The position numbers and the translations under genes are program-made. Under the pieces are notes generated by a model. It made no database searches and was not told the origin of the DNA. It saw nothing but the letters and a program-made list of their open reading frames with translations. Of a DNA stretch of 64,000 bases, positions 10,978-23,400 are shown piece after piece. The stretch covers positions 62,001-126,000 of the forward strand of contig NW_026111665.1 in assembly GCF_024679095.1 (NCBI RefSeq), written 5' to 3'. The stretch is from Eriocheir sinensis. Taxonomy: Eukaryota > Arthropoda > Malacostraca > Decapoda > Varunidae. Within the stretch, counting starts at the first letter, position 1. Each line of letters starts with the position of its first letter.

Positions 10978-10985
10978 GTGTGTAG
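10895..10985. repeat. (TG)n microsatellite
   Basis: Two (TG)n blocks are separated by a short purine-rich spacer. They lie at the 3' end of LINE family C. Confidence 0.95.
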
Positions 10986-11797
10986 GTGTGAGTGTGTCTT
11001 CGTCTCATTAACTTCTACAAGCGATTTTTCTTAATCGAGAAGTATAAAAAACAAGACATTAATGATCCTTATTAGTTGACAAAAGTTGTCCTTCGTCGTT
11101 TTTCATCATCCTGACCTACGTTCCGCTGCACCTTTTCAAGCATGACTCCGCCCTCAATAAACCATCAAGAGGCTTCTGTAAGGTACCGCCATGGTCGAGC
11201 ATGGGTGAAAAATCGATAGTTTACCCCCTCAGCATTCCTGCATATTTGCATGCAAAATTTTTCAAAAATATCTTAGAATAAAAAAAATGTCTCTTCTCTG
11301 TCACCTACTATTGGCCATTTAAAGGGACAGGGGCTTAACCTCGGTCTGTATTCCTGGGTATGTGCGGGCTATTACGCCTTGTTCCGAGGCTGTGTGTGCT
11401 CTGTAAAATGTTCACATAGGGTGGAACTGGCAACACCGAGTATCTAGCGCCTTTTGGGCACCCTAATAGCGCTCCCTCCCTCCCACCAAGCAAAAATCTG
11501 TTCCTTGGGGCGGTGACCTGCCCTAGGCAAGTGTGATTGATGAGGAAATGTTATGGAGGGATGAGAAGTGCCCGCTGCTGGCTAAAATAAAATGTATATC
11601 ATAAAGAGTATCTTTCTGATGAGCCCCAGCAGTGAGGCAAATGAAATTTACTTGAAAAGGCACATTGGCGTGGTTTGTATACTGCTACCCCGTGTCGATA
11701 TCACCCACTATAAATAGTGATAAATATTAAAATAATTTGATGGCTCTTTGTGAGGATCATCTATATAAACTGATATAAGAACATTCTGGAAATGCTT

Positions 11798-11881
<84 letters not shown>

Positions 11882-12355
11882 ATAAAACTTTGAAAGGCGA
11901 TCTCAAAACCTGATTTTTATTACTTTTCAAAATTCGTGAAGAATTCAAAACTCAATATATTTCCTTGTGCTTTTGTCATAATTGTTCAGGATGATGGATA
12001 CAACAATCGTAAAGGATGCATGATCAAACACTGGTAACATTTCATGAACTGTGCGGAGTTTCAAGAAACTAAACCGATACAGGATTAGGCTATCATATAA
12101 GTATACACATACATAAGCATTTTTCTGTCATACATGTAATAATGGCCGTGTCATGATTTTCATAAATTCTGTCATGCGGCCATGACACTGCATGACACAA
12201 CGCATTTCTATATTTAACTATGCATTGAGAATGAAGTACAATCACCACTGAATTTATCATATTAATTTTAAGTCTTAGCTGCTGGTAGTTGTTTCTTTAT
12301 TAATGTTTAATGTGTATATGTAGCCTATACTCTCGACCATAAAGGTAGGTAAAGT
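10986..12355. other. Unassigned DNA with a long (GA)n tract
   Basis: No coding region or known element is recognised. A (GA)n tract of about 80 bp lies at 11799-11878. The rest is of mixed composition. Confidence 0.6.
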
Positions 12356-12359
12356 TGGG

Positions 12360-12645
12360 GGCATACGCTGTAGCAGCGTGTGGCCTCAGTGCTCATCTCC
12401 GTAACATTGGCCCTTGAGCCTGTGATGGGAGGGCGTCCATCACCCCGGGACACACGGCCAGTGTGACATCCAGGTTACCACAGTTTACCTTCTCCAGGTT
12501 TCTCCAGGTAACTATTTATCGACCGTCCCGAAAGGGAGGATGAACAGGTGGGTGAGCTACACGCCGACTGTCCGTGCCGGGATTCGAACCCGGGCCCGCA
12601 GAGTAGTAGCAAGGCACGCTGACCACTAGACTACGGAGGTATATG
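12360..12645 (-). mobile_element. tRNA-derived SINE
   Basis: On the minus strand the head reads CCTCCGTAGTCTAGTGGTCA. It carries an A-box (TAGTCTAGTGG) and, about 45 bases on, a B-box (GGTTCGAATCC), the two internal promoter elements of RNA polymerase III. The head resembles a Glu/Asp-type tRNA. A non-tRNA body continues to about 12360. The long body and the repeat context favour a SINE over a functional tRNA gene. Confidence 0.7.
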
Positions 12646-12779
12646 CCTTCGACCATAGCGCTACCTTAATCTGGGTACGTGCTTGCTCCCTCTCTATTAG
12701 CCACTACCTTCTCATTATACGAGTAGTCAAGCCCCGGATTGCACGAAGCTGGGTACGATGTCGGAGGTATGATTAGGTT

Positions 12780-13750
12780 CAGCAACTCATCATCGTTCCC
12801 TTCGTACTATCTTCCGGTTTTACAAAAAGACAGCGTCTCTATTGGGTCCAGAACTGGCAGTTATTTTTAGAGCTCTGTTACGTAAGGGTTATTTTCCAGT
12901 ATGCTGGCTTACTGCTAGTGTTACCCCGATACCTAAGGGATCCTCACCCTCTATTCACCCCGGTGATTACAGACCCATCTCCATAACCCCGGTCTTGTCT
13001 AAGATCTTTGAGCGCTTGCTGGCCAAGCGTCTCACTCGTTTAATAGACAAACAAATTATTACCTTCTAGTCAGTTTGGGTTTAGAAAAGGTCTCAGCACC
13101 TCCGACGCTCTTATCTGCATAACTCATGACGTACAAGTTGCTCTTGATGCTGGTTAAGAAGCTAGACTAATTTCCCTTGATTTTATCTCCGCATTTGATC
13201 GTGTTAACCACAAGGCCCTTTTGTTTAAAGTCAGATCTCTTGAAATTGGAGGCCGCTTCTTTCAAGTTCATCCGAGTTTCTAACTGAGAGAAGGCAACGT
13301 GTGCCTGTTGATGGCTGTTACAGCTCATTTGGTCCAGTTAAATCTGGTGTTCCCCAAGGTAGTGTCCTGGGACCCCTTCTTTTTATCATTTATACATTTG
13401 ACATGTGGTGTGCAATCGAGTCTAATATATGACGACACCTCTATATATGCAGTAATTCCTTCCCCTCAGGATAGACAGAGAATTGCCAATGTTCTCACTC
13501 GCGATGTGTCTGTCTTGGTGTGGTCGGTGTGGTATGGAGCTGTAAACCCCACAGTTTGGTTCTTAGCAGGTCAAGGACTCCCTTTCCTCCTCACCCTGAT
13601 ATTGCGGTCAGTGGAATACCGATCCCTAATTGTTCCTCACTGAAGTTGCTCGGAGTGACGTACCCTTGATCCCAAACTCAGCTTTGAGTTGCACCTGCGT
13701 TCCCTTGCGTCGGCAGTCTCACAAAAAGTTGGTTTGTTGCGGAAGTGCGG
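12780..13750 (+). pseudogene. LINE family B: reverse transcriptase, 5' part
   Basis: The RT begins with TPIPKGSSPSIHPGDYRPIS and continues through SQFGFRKG-like sequence in another frame. Then come a motif A region (LISLDFISAFDRVNH-like) and motif B (SGVPQGSVLGPLLF-like), each in different frames. It reaches a LLGVTLDPKL-like block just before the break. Multiple frameshifts make it non-functional. The reading is cut at about 13750 by an inserted family A fragment and resumes at 14773. The clade is probably within the jockey/CR1 group (inference). Confidence 0.75.
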
Positions 13751-14764
13751 AGGTATTCATCAATGATCTTCTTTCTATAACAAACTGTCCTGTCCACTCA
13801 TACGCTGATGACTCCACTCTGCATTATTCAACTTCTTTCAACAGAAGACCCTCTCAACAGAAATTACAAGACTCCAGGTTGGAGGCTGCAGAACGCTTAG
13901 CCTCAGACCTTGCTATCATTTCCGATTGGAGTAGAAGGAACCTTGTGTCCTTCAATGCCTCAAAAACTCAATTTCTCCACCTATCAACTCAACACAATCT
14001 TCCAAACAACTATCCCCTATTCTTCGACAACATTCAGCTGTCACTTTCTTCAACGCTAAATATCCTCGGTCTATCCTTAACTCAAAATCTAAACTGGAAA
14101 CTTCACATCTCGTCTCTCACTTAATCAGCTTACTCGAGGTTGGGCGTTCTGTATCGTCTCCGCCAGTTCTTCTCCCCCGCACAGTTACTATCCATATACA
14201 GGGGCCTTGTCCCCCTTCGTATGGAGTATGCATCCCACGTGTGGGGGGGGCTCCACTCACACAGCTCTTCTGGGCAGAGTGGAGTCTAAGGCTCTTCGTC
14301 TCATCAGCTCTAATCCTTTTACGGATAATCTTCTACCTCTCAAATTCCGCCGCCATGTTTCCTCCCTCTCTATCTTCTATCGATATTTTCATGCTGACTG
14401 CTCTTCTGAACTTGCTAACTGCATGCCTCCCCTCCTCATGCGGCCCCACCGCACACGACTTTCTACTCAAGCTCATCCCTTTACTGTCCAAATCCCTTAC
14501 GCAAGAGTTAACCAGCATCTTCACTTTTTCATCCCTTACGCTGGTAAACTCTGGAACGATCTTCCTTCATCTGAATTTCCCCCTGCCTACGACTTGAACT
14601 CATTCAAGAGGAAGGTATCAGGACACCTCTTCTCACGTAATTGACTGCTCTTTCGGCCACCTCTTCGGATTCTTTACAGGAGCAGCGAGTAGCGGGCTTT
14701 TTTTTATTGTTGTTTCCTTTTTTTGTGCCCTTGTGCTGTCTCCTTCGCTGTAAAAAAATAAAAA
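13751..14764 (+). mobile_element. LINE family A fragment inserted in family B
   Basis: A 5'-truncated copy carries FINDLL...SYADDSTLHYS (RT motif C, YADD) and the post-palm region ILGLSLTQNLNWKLHISSL. The C-terminal part (LWNDLPSSEFPPAYDLNSFK) follows, then the family's 3' tail. AAGTGCGG (13743-13750) and AAGTGCAG (14765-14772) border it, a near-perfect 8-bp target duplication. The A-rich end agrees with target-primed insertion. Confidence 0.8.
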
Positions 14765-14772
14765 AAGTGCAG

Positions 14773-15408
14773 TCAGCTTTATTCCTCTGATGATGTTGTA
14801 AAAACATACTTTTACTCTTTCATACTGCCTCATTTCGAGTACTGTCCTTCCGTTTGGATTTCTGCAGCTGAGTCTCACTTAAAGCTGTTGGATAGAGTGT
14901 TCAACCAGATTAAATTCCTTCTTCCGAATCTCGAGATTAAACTTCGGCATCGTCGCTTGGTGGGATCATTGTCTTGTTTTTTTTCTTCAAAATTATGTCT
15001 TATATCGACCACCAATTGCACCGTCGTTTGCCTGCTCTCTCACAACCATCGATACGACACTCCTTGGGGCTAAATGACCGTTCCTTGTCTGTCGACCGAT
15101 GTAATGCATCACAGTTTTCCCGGTGTTTCATCCCAGCGACCGTCAAACTGTGGAATACACTTCCTAATGTGATTATTAATTCTAGTAATTGTGAAACATT
15201 TAAAATACATGTGAATGCCTTTCTTCTCTCTTAGCTCGCTACCTACTAGATTTTTCTCCATCTTCCTATTCTTTGCTTTCTTCTTCATTCTGTATTTCCC
15301 GGTATCGGTGAAGTGTCGCCCGCTGGGCCTTTTGGCTTATAGCATTCGTGCTTTCCGGCGGGTCACCTTCATTGATTCATATAATAATAATAATAATAAA
15401 ATAAAAAA
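14773..15408 (+). pseudogene. LINE family B: C-terminal region and 3' tail
   Basis: The reading resumes with FEYCPSVWISAAESHLKLLD. It continues to RCFIPATVKLWNTLPNV, a typical LINE ORF2 C-terminus (WNxLP), ending at 15234. A 3' untranslated region and an (ATA)n-type tail near 15378-15408 close the element. Confidence 0.8.
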
Positions 15409-15410
15409 CA

Positions 15411-15690
15411 CGCCTCGGGGGAGGCGACGGTTGAATGTTGGCGTGCTCCGTGGCGTCCAGGAAGACGCATGTTCACGTCACGCCCGCCGCTACGAACAAG
15501 CTGACAATTTTTCAATCACCGATGAGTGGCCACCCATCAACCCGGACTCTTAGATTCTCTCTAAAAGAGGACCAAAGATGAGCTCTGGGGAGCAACAATG
15601 GCCAAGCAAGATGGCACCACTATAAACACTTGCCTGCGCAATAACGGGGTGGGGCTGACCATCAGGCTCACCAAGAAAGACTACCGCTGT
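15411..15690 (+). mobile_element. SINE fragment (same family as 42361-42728)
   Basis: The blocks CACCCATCAACCCGGACTCT, AAAGATGAGCTCTGGG and AAGATGGCACCACTATAAAC match the body of the complete SINE at 42361-42728. The tRNA-like head is not recognisable here, and the 3' end merges into unassigned DNA. Confidence 0.75.
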
Positions 15691-16505
15691 GGTGTCATGA
15701 GACATCCTAGTATCGTGAGACATCCTATCCTGTATACATACCTACATGAATTTCGACACGGTATCATGTCTTTTGTCGACTGCTTGTCGGGATCTGTCCC
15801 ACCCAAGTTTATTTATGTTATTATGAAACCAAATGATGATGCATGTATGTATATAATTACGATATCAACAATCACTTCTTGTGACCCGTTCCACTTTGCA
15901 TCGCTTTTTAGGACCTCCTTGGTACTTTTTTACACTTAGACGCTTCACTTAGTTACTCTGTGGTAGTAAATATTGGGTTCCGCGATGCGATATTAAGGAT
16001 GGGATGTCTTAGGACACCGAATGACAGATGACACCACACCGGCGCCAAAGGCGAAACGTAAAACAAAAGTATTCTAAGACGCTTTGGACTGTCACAACAA
16101 CTCTTTCCAAGGGCCGCAAAGGTGATAGGTCGGGTTCTCAAGAGTGTTCCTCACGCTCATGGTACAGAAGCTTTGTCACACTACCACCAGGGTCATAAAA
16201 CTATACATAGAAATCCCCAACACAATGCCTACGAGTCATGTCGCATACGTGTGATAGTGCATCGAAATGTCTATGATGATTATATTACTAAGACTTTTCA
16301 CATAATCATCTCCCTTCCTCCTATTGGCTGTCCTCTACCTCTTGAAAAGCCACCGCAGTATTGCTTCCCGTACTGTCTTCTGCCAATATTGTCAAGCTAA
16401 CTGCTCCTCCGTCGCCTTATTCTCAACTACTCTTTCGTCAGGTCACTCCAGGATCTCTAGGTCTTGTAGTCGTATATATTCAGAGGTGTTACCGGCTTCA
16501 CTAAC
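15691..16505. other. Unassigned DNA
   Basis: A short direct repeat (GTGAGACATCCTA type) occurs near 15705-15730. Nothing else is recognisable, and the short open frames look accidental. Confidence 0.5.
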
Positions 16506-16509
16506 CTCC

Positions 16510-16800
16510 CACATCGTTCCCTTTTTAACCTTTCCTTCCTCGTGTTCCCAAGCCTCCTATATCACATCTACAGCTCGTATCCTCACTCCCCCAACCCTTT
16601 AACTAACTTCTTTCATCGTTCCCTCTTTAACCTCTACTTCCTCGTGTTCCTCAGCCTCTTAAAACACATCTACAGTTCTTATCCTCACTCCTCTAACCCT
16701 TTAACTAACTTCTTTCATCGTTCCCTTTTCAACCTCAACTTCCTCGTGTTCCTCAGCCCCAAAATACACATCAACAGTTCCTATCCTGATAAACATCTCA
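16510..16800. repeat. 102-bp tandem repeat, about 2.7 copies
   Basis: The segment AACTAACTTCTTTCATCGTT recurs at 16601 and 16703, and the flanking sequence aligns over the whole period. Because 102 is divisible by 3, the minus strand repeats a 34-codon block (EEHEEVEV...GTMKEVS). Each block carries a stop, so it is not coding as it stands. Confidence 0.8.
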
Positions 16801-16954
16801 TTCCTCTTGGTCACACGGATTAGCGCATTGTCGGGTACAAAGAGAGGTTTCTGCTGTTCAGTCTCTTCTACTTTTTCTGTTTGGCTCTTCACCTCCTAAA
16901 CACAGTTATCTACATTGCATATCTTATCACTTAGGTTCTATTGTTCATTAATTG

Positions 16955-17492
16955 CCTTTCTTCCTTCCGTTCTTCCTTCCTTCTTTCTGTCCCTTCTTTC
17001 TCTATTCCATCCTGTCTTCCTTCCTACGCTCCGATATATCTTCCTATTTCTTTCTATACATTTTTAACCATTCTTTCTTCCGTCCTTCTTTCCTTACTTC
17101 TTTTCTTATTATTTTCCTTCCTCCTCTACCCCAAAACCTTTCTTTCATCTCTCCTTCCTTCTCTCCTTCCCTTCCTCCCTCCCCTCCTTCCTTCCCTCCT
17201 TCCTTCCTTCCTTCCCTTCCTCCCTCCCCTCCTTCCTTCCTTCCTTCCTTCCTTCTTTCCGTCCTCTTCCTATTATTCCCTGTTCTCCTTCCTTCCTTAC
17301 TTCCTTCTGTGCTTTCTTTCTTCCTTGTCCCCCCCCCCCCCACACACACACACACGCACATTCTATCAGATTCCTGACGCAGTCATTCTATCTCTATCCC
17401 TTCCTTCCTCTGTTATCTAAGGAACAGTTTGTCTTTGGCTTTTAAACTTTTGGTGCGTGAACGAGTTAACATTCCCGTTGTATAACACAAAG

Positions 17493-17586
<94 letters not shown>

Positions 17587-17708
17587 AACCCATCACCCAC
17601 GGTATTTGTAAGCCTAACACACACACACACACACACACACGCCTCTCCTCCCTTCCAACTTTCCTTCAACGCTGGTTATTATAAGTGCAAAGAAAACGGA
17701 TGGTAGGA

Positions 17709-17760
<52 letters not shown>
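16955..17760. repeat. Pyrimidine-rich low-complexity DNA and microsatellites
   Basis: An imperfect (CCTT)n/(TTCC)n tract (about 16955-17330) is followed by a short (CA)n, (CT)n at about 17499-17553, (TA)n at 17554-17582, (CA)n at about 17620-17641 and (CT)n at about 17713-17759. Open frames here are low-complexity artefacts. Confidence 0.9.
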
Positions 17761-17761
<1 letters not shown>

Positions 17762-18188
17762 CAGTGCCACCGAGATTAATGATAAGTAGAAATAGTAATA
17801 AATGAGTTTTAAAAGTGACAAATTAAAGGTGGATACTATGTTGAGAAAACGCCATTAGGCTATAGTAAAGATTAAGATGAAAATACCATTGAGAAGAGGA
17901 AAAGGAGGAAGAGGAGGAAAATAAAGGAAAGAAGGGATAGAAGGAAGGGAGTAAAATGGGGAGGGAGAAAGATGGAAGGAAGGATTAAGTAGAGGAGTAA
18001 CAACATCAACAGTTGCCTGCCCCCGCCCTACCCCCGAACACACCGGAACCTCGACTCACCCACAAAAAATCACCCACTACAACGGAAAAAAAACGAGAGG
18101 TAAAAAAAATCCTTCATCAGCCAGTCACTCTCGGCACACACACACACACACACACAGTTACTCTTTCAAGCCGATTACATAATAAAAC

Positions 18189-18231
<43 letters not shown>

Positions 18232-19630
18232 TCCCCGACACAAGGTATTACGGAAAGACTAGGCTATTATTTCACTCATGCCATTTATATATCATTAACT
18301 GGACATAATAACACATACACACACTTAGAACAATCGCCATACTTTTCGCTATCCTCGTCATCTAATATAAATGGTGAACGATGAGTGATGGCGAGGATTT
18401 CCAACGATTAACATAAGAAAACTAAATCTCTTAATACACACATAAACTACGGGAGGAAATGTCACAGGAAAGCTTAACACATTCACCATACCTTCCTATA
18501 CCACTTTGGATGACGGCAAATACCGACGGATAAGTTATGGTGAGGATGTTGAACGATTAACCCGTGGGCTTCGACTATGGGAAAGCCGAGAAGTGGCCGA
18601 GAAACGACATCAATACACTGCATTTTGAGACTAAGAAAAGAGCATGGAACGTATCTCCGTGTACTCCTCTCATGACCATAAAGCCGTTAAGAATATTTAT
18701 TTGAACTCAAACTCCATTCTTGTTGGGTGGTGTTTGTTACAAAATAAACGCGTGGCATCTAGCCGAGAGTCGCTTGTTGTCTACTTTAGAGAATTTGACA
18801 AGAGATTACTGTGTGGATAGCTAATTCAGTCTGCCATGATCCTACAGCACCACCTATGACAAATACGCCCACCTCAAGATCAATAACCACCACAATGACC
18901 CAGGGCATGCATGGTGGGTTGCTCAATGCCGCCACCGCCTACAATTAGCTCGAATTAGACGTTTTGAGCCGAGCCCCAAACGGGGTCCACCGTTTCAGTG
19001 GACCGACTCGCGGGAGCCCCAAAATGGGTCCGCCGACCCTGCCGGGTTAAGACAAGAGAAATGAAATGCTCACTATGAACATAAACCAAGGGAGCCAATA
19101 ACACAGAAGGGAAGCTGTGAACCCATCTTCCTCCACCTTAGTAACGCGTGATGGCTGACTTACCAGTGAGTAAAAATGGAGATGTTCATGGAGATAAGCA
19201 AATTACACAGCAACCATAGGAGTAAGTGACACATAGATAGGCTCAAAATATTCACCATACCTTCATCTATAGTCCTGACGGGCCGTGGAGGGTGATCGGT
19301 GACGGATGACGCGGATGACGAGCGATAAAGTTCACGACACTACACACGACAAAACACACGCGCGAGAGACACCGCCGCCATTCTCTCAACACGATCCGCT
19401 TCCCCATACTTCCTCCCCTTGTCTGGTCAAGAGCTGGTCAACTGAAGGTCTTTAGTCAGTCGAATTGAAAATCATAGTTTTAACCACGTAAAAAAATATA
19501 TTCCAGTACAACAAAGCTCGCGCCTCCTTACTTATGCCTAACAGGTGTTCATGGGTATTGTTAAAGTACGATGTGAAGCTGGTGTACCATAGTTTATCTT
19601 AGTCTGTCCCCTTTGGGTTTGATTATTCTT
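17761..19630. other. Unassigned DNA with (CA)n tracts
   Basis: Two (CA)n tracts lie near 18137-18157 and 18193-18229. At 18970-19035 a GC-rich motif occurs twice (GAGCCCCAAACGGGGTCC and GAGCCCCAAAATGGGTCC). No gene or known element is recognised. Confidence 0.5.
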
Positions 19631-19639
19631 AAAGTCAAA

Positions 19640-19765
19640 GCTTCAAAGGGTCGGCACGCAGCTCGACTCGCCTCAGTGCTGCCCTCTGACGGTGCTGACG
19701 GGAACCGAACCCCCGCCCATCTGCTGGCTGAAAGGTTGCCACTCGAAGGTGCCGCCTGTATTTAT
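19640..19765 (-). mobile_element. Candidate tRNA-derived SINE head
   Basis: The minus strand reads ACCTTCGAGTGGCAACC (A-box-like), then GGGGGTTCGGTTCCCGTCAG (B-box-like, GGTTCGGTTCC) about 30 bases on. A fragment of a pol III-type repeat is likely, but no second copy is in the window. Confidence 0.4.
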
Positions 19766-19861
19766 AGCGAGGAGTGACGGGCCCGCTGTTACGGGCCGGA
19801 TTTATACATATATTGGAATACTAAAGCTTGAGGGTAATGCATTCTGCCGTGGGGAAGGATT

Positions 19862-21260
19862 AACATAAGAACATAAGAACGTAAGGAGTCTGCAAGAGGC
19901 CGGTTGGCCTATACAAGGCAGCTCCTGTACACTCAACCCCGCCTTACCTCACCATCCATGGTTTTATCTAACCTCTTTTTGAATGTATCTACGGTATTGG
20001 CACCCACAACATGACTCCCAAGCCTGTTCCATTCGTCCACCACTCTATTGGTGAGCCAATTCTTGCCTATGTCTTTGTTGAATCTGAATTTGTCTAGCTT
20101 AAAACCATTGCCACGCGTCCAACCTGGCTCTTTTACTCTCAAAATCTTATTGACAATCCCTTTATTAAAGCCCTTCATTCATTTATAGACTTCGATCAAG
20201 TCTCCTCGCAACCTTCGCCTTTCTAGATAATGTAAATTTAAATGCTTCAGCCTGTCTTCATAAGGCAAGTTTCTCACCCCCTGAATCATCTTTGTCATCC
20301 TCCTCTGTACATATTCTAACATCTTGATATCCATTCTATAGTAGGGAGACCATAACTGAACTACATAATCGAGATTAGGTCTAACTAGTGCTAAGTAAAG
20401 TTTGAGGATGACTTCAGCGCTCCTATTGCTTACGCTCCTTGAGATGAAACCCAGTACTCTGTTGGCACGATTTTTAGCCTGACTGCATTGAGCCCTAGGA
20501 CGGAGGTCAGCGCTCACTAGGACTCCTAAGTCTTTCTCACTCCCAGACCTACTTAGAGGAGTGTCATTTAAGAAGTAATTGTGTGAGGGATTATTCTAAC
20601 CTACACTCAGAATGCTACACTTCCCGACTTTGAATTCCATCGGTCACTTCCCCGCCCAATCATATAGTCTGTCAAGCTCATCCTGGAGAACGCTTGCCTC
20701 CCTGTCCGATTGGATTACTCTACCGATCTTGGTATCATCTGCGAACTTACTGACATCACTACTAATTCCTGTGTCCAAGTCATTGATGTAAATAATAAAA
20801 AGCAGAGGACCCAGCACCGACCCTTGAGGGACTCCACTCGCAACACTGCCCCATGCAGATTTTTTACCATTGATTTGCACTCTCTGCTTCCCACCACTAG
20901 CCACACCCTGATCCAATTCAAAACTTTACCATCTACGCCGTGAGCCTGTAATTTTAGTTATAGCCGGTGCTGAGGGACTTTGTCGAAAGCTTTACTGAAA
21001 TCTAGATACAATATGTCATAGTTTTCATCTCGGTCAACCGCCTCGATCACTTTAGAGTAGAAGGACAACAGGGTAGTAAGGCAAGACCTGTCCTTTGTGA
21101 ATCCATGCTGTGAATCATGAATTAAATTATGCTTTTCTAGATGGTCCCGAATTATCCCGGCTATAATTGACTCCAACATCTTTCCTACAACTGATGTTAT
21201 GCTAATTGGGCGATAATTTGAGGTGGCTGACTTGTCTCCTTTTTTTAAAATCGGCGTCAC
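19862..21260 (-). pseudogene. CR1-like LINE, RT and C-terminal region, 5'-truncated
   Basis: Minus-strand frames run RT to C-terminus. MTPILKKGDKSATSNYRPIS starts it, LYLDFSKAFDKVPQHRL is motif A, SGVPQGSVLGPLLFIIYIND is motif B and KFADDTKIG is motif C (ADD). YVVQLWSPYYRMDIKMLEYV and RRLRGDLIEVYK belong to the post-palm region, and the end at 19933 carries VDEWNRLG. Frames break at about 20940, 20640 and 20180. The 3' end has reiterated CTTATGTT-like octamers, as in CR1-type tails. Truncation at 21260 coincides with a (GT)n tract. Confidence 0.85.
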
Positions 21261-21261
21261 A

Positions 21262-22480
<1,219 letters not shown>

Positions 22481-22482
22481 GT

Positions 22483-22862
22483 TTTTTTTTTTTTTTACAA
22501 CAGAAGAGACAGCTCAAGGGCACACATAAAAAGAAAACAATAATAAAAAAAGCCCGCTACTCGCTGCTCCCAGAAAAGAATCAAAAGAGGTGGCCGAAAG
22601 AAAGGTCAATTTCGGGAGGAGAGGTGTCCTGATAACCTCCTTTTGAAAGAGTTCAAGTCGTAGGCAGGAGTAAATACAGATGAAAGGAGATTGATCCAGA
22701 GTTCACCAGCGTGAGGGATGAAAGAGTGAAGATGTTGGTTAACTCTTGCAGAAGGGGTTTGGACAGTATAGGGATGAGCATGAGTAGAAAGTCGTGTGCA
22801 GCGGGGCCGCGGGAGGGGGGGAGGCATGCAGTTAGCAAGTTCAGAAGAGCAGTCAGCGTGGA
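22483..22862 (-). mobile_element. LINE family A, 3' end (5'-truncated)
   Basis: The minus strand carries the family C-terminus (RLSTHAHPYTVQTPSARVNQ, LWINLLSS, AYDLNSFKRRLSGHL). Its 3' untranslated region (AGCAGCGAGTAGCGGGCTTT) and A-rich tail follow. It matches 14440-14760, 42786-43215 and 47090-47390. The 5' edge is near 22862. Confidence 0.85.
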
Positions 22863-23093
22863 TTGAATGATTGATTTAAATTAGGCGCCGCATTCAATGA
22901 GTAAAAACTAAAAAAAAAAAAAGACAAAAAACAAAAAAAAAAAAGGAAACTAAAAAGGTAAACTAAGAGCAAAGCCAAACAAAACGAGACGAAACAAGTC
23001 ACACAGAAAACGGTCATAACTCATGGAGAAGGTCAGCCTTCTCCATAAAGAGAAGTACCTCATATCCCGGGGAAAGACATCTCCCCCCTAGCA

Positions 23094-23400
23094 TCAGCGA
23101 GAGACGGAATGATCCGTTTTCTCCCCGACACTGCGACAGGTATCGCACTCGCAGGTCCCCAAACTGGGGCACTCGACCAGCAAGTGCCGCACGGTCAGGG
23201 GAACCAAGCAGTCATCACAATAAGGCTGCATCCCTCGGGACATGAGGTAACCATGTGTTAGACGCGTATGACCCGTCCGAAGACGGGTCAAGGCTGTCTG
23301 CGAGCGACGGTCACGGACACTTTCGTATGACCAAGGACGAGACACAGTCCTGGCAATCTCTCCCATTTTGGAAGTCGCACCCCGAGCATTCCACCTCTCC
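23094..23400 (-). pseudogene. I-like LINE ORF2 C-terminus after a frameshift
   Basis: The continuation in another frame carries SQTALTRLRTGHTRLTHGYL and YCDDCLVPLTVRHLLVECPS. This is the Cys/His-rich C-terminal block usual after RNase H in I/R1-type elements. The two frames overlap between 23311 and 23552, and the switch lies near 23400. Confidence 0.8.

Noticed and set aside
11610..11655. CTGATGAGCCC...GGCAAATGAAA resembling a hammerhead ribozyme core
   Set aside because: The GAAA box is offset by several bases from the stem, and no convincing helix I/III partner or cleavage triplet was found.
12580..12645. Possible functional tRNA gene on the minus strand
   Set aside because: It has A- and B-boxes, but an acceptor stem could not be closed properly and the sequence continues as a longer repeat body; a SINE fits better.
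17044..17361. Minus-strand frame of 105 codons rich in Glu/Gly/Lys
   Set aside because: It is a translation of a (CCTT)n-type tract; low complexity.
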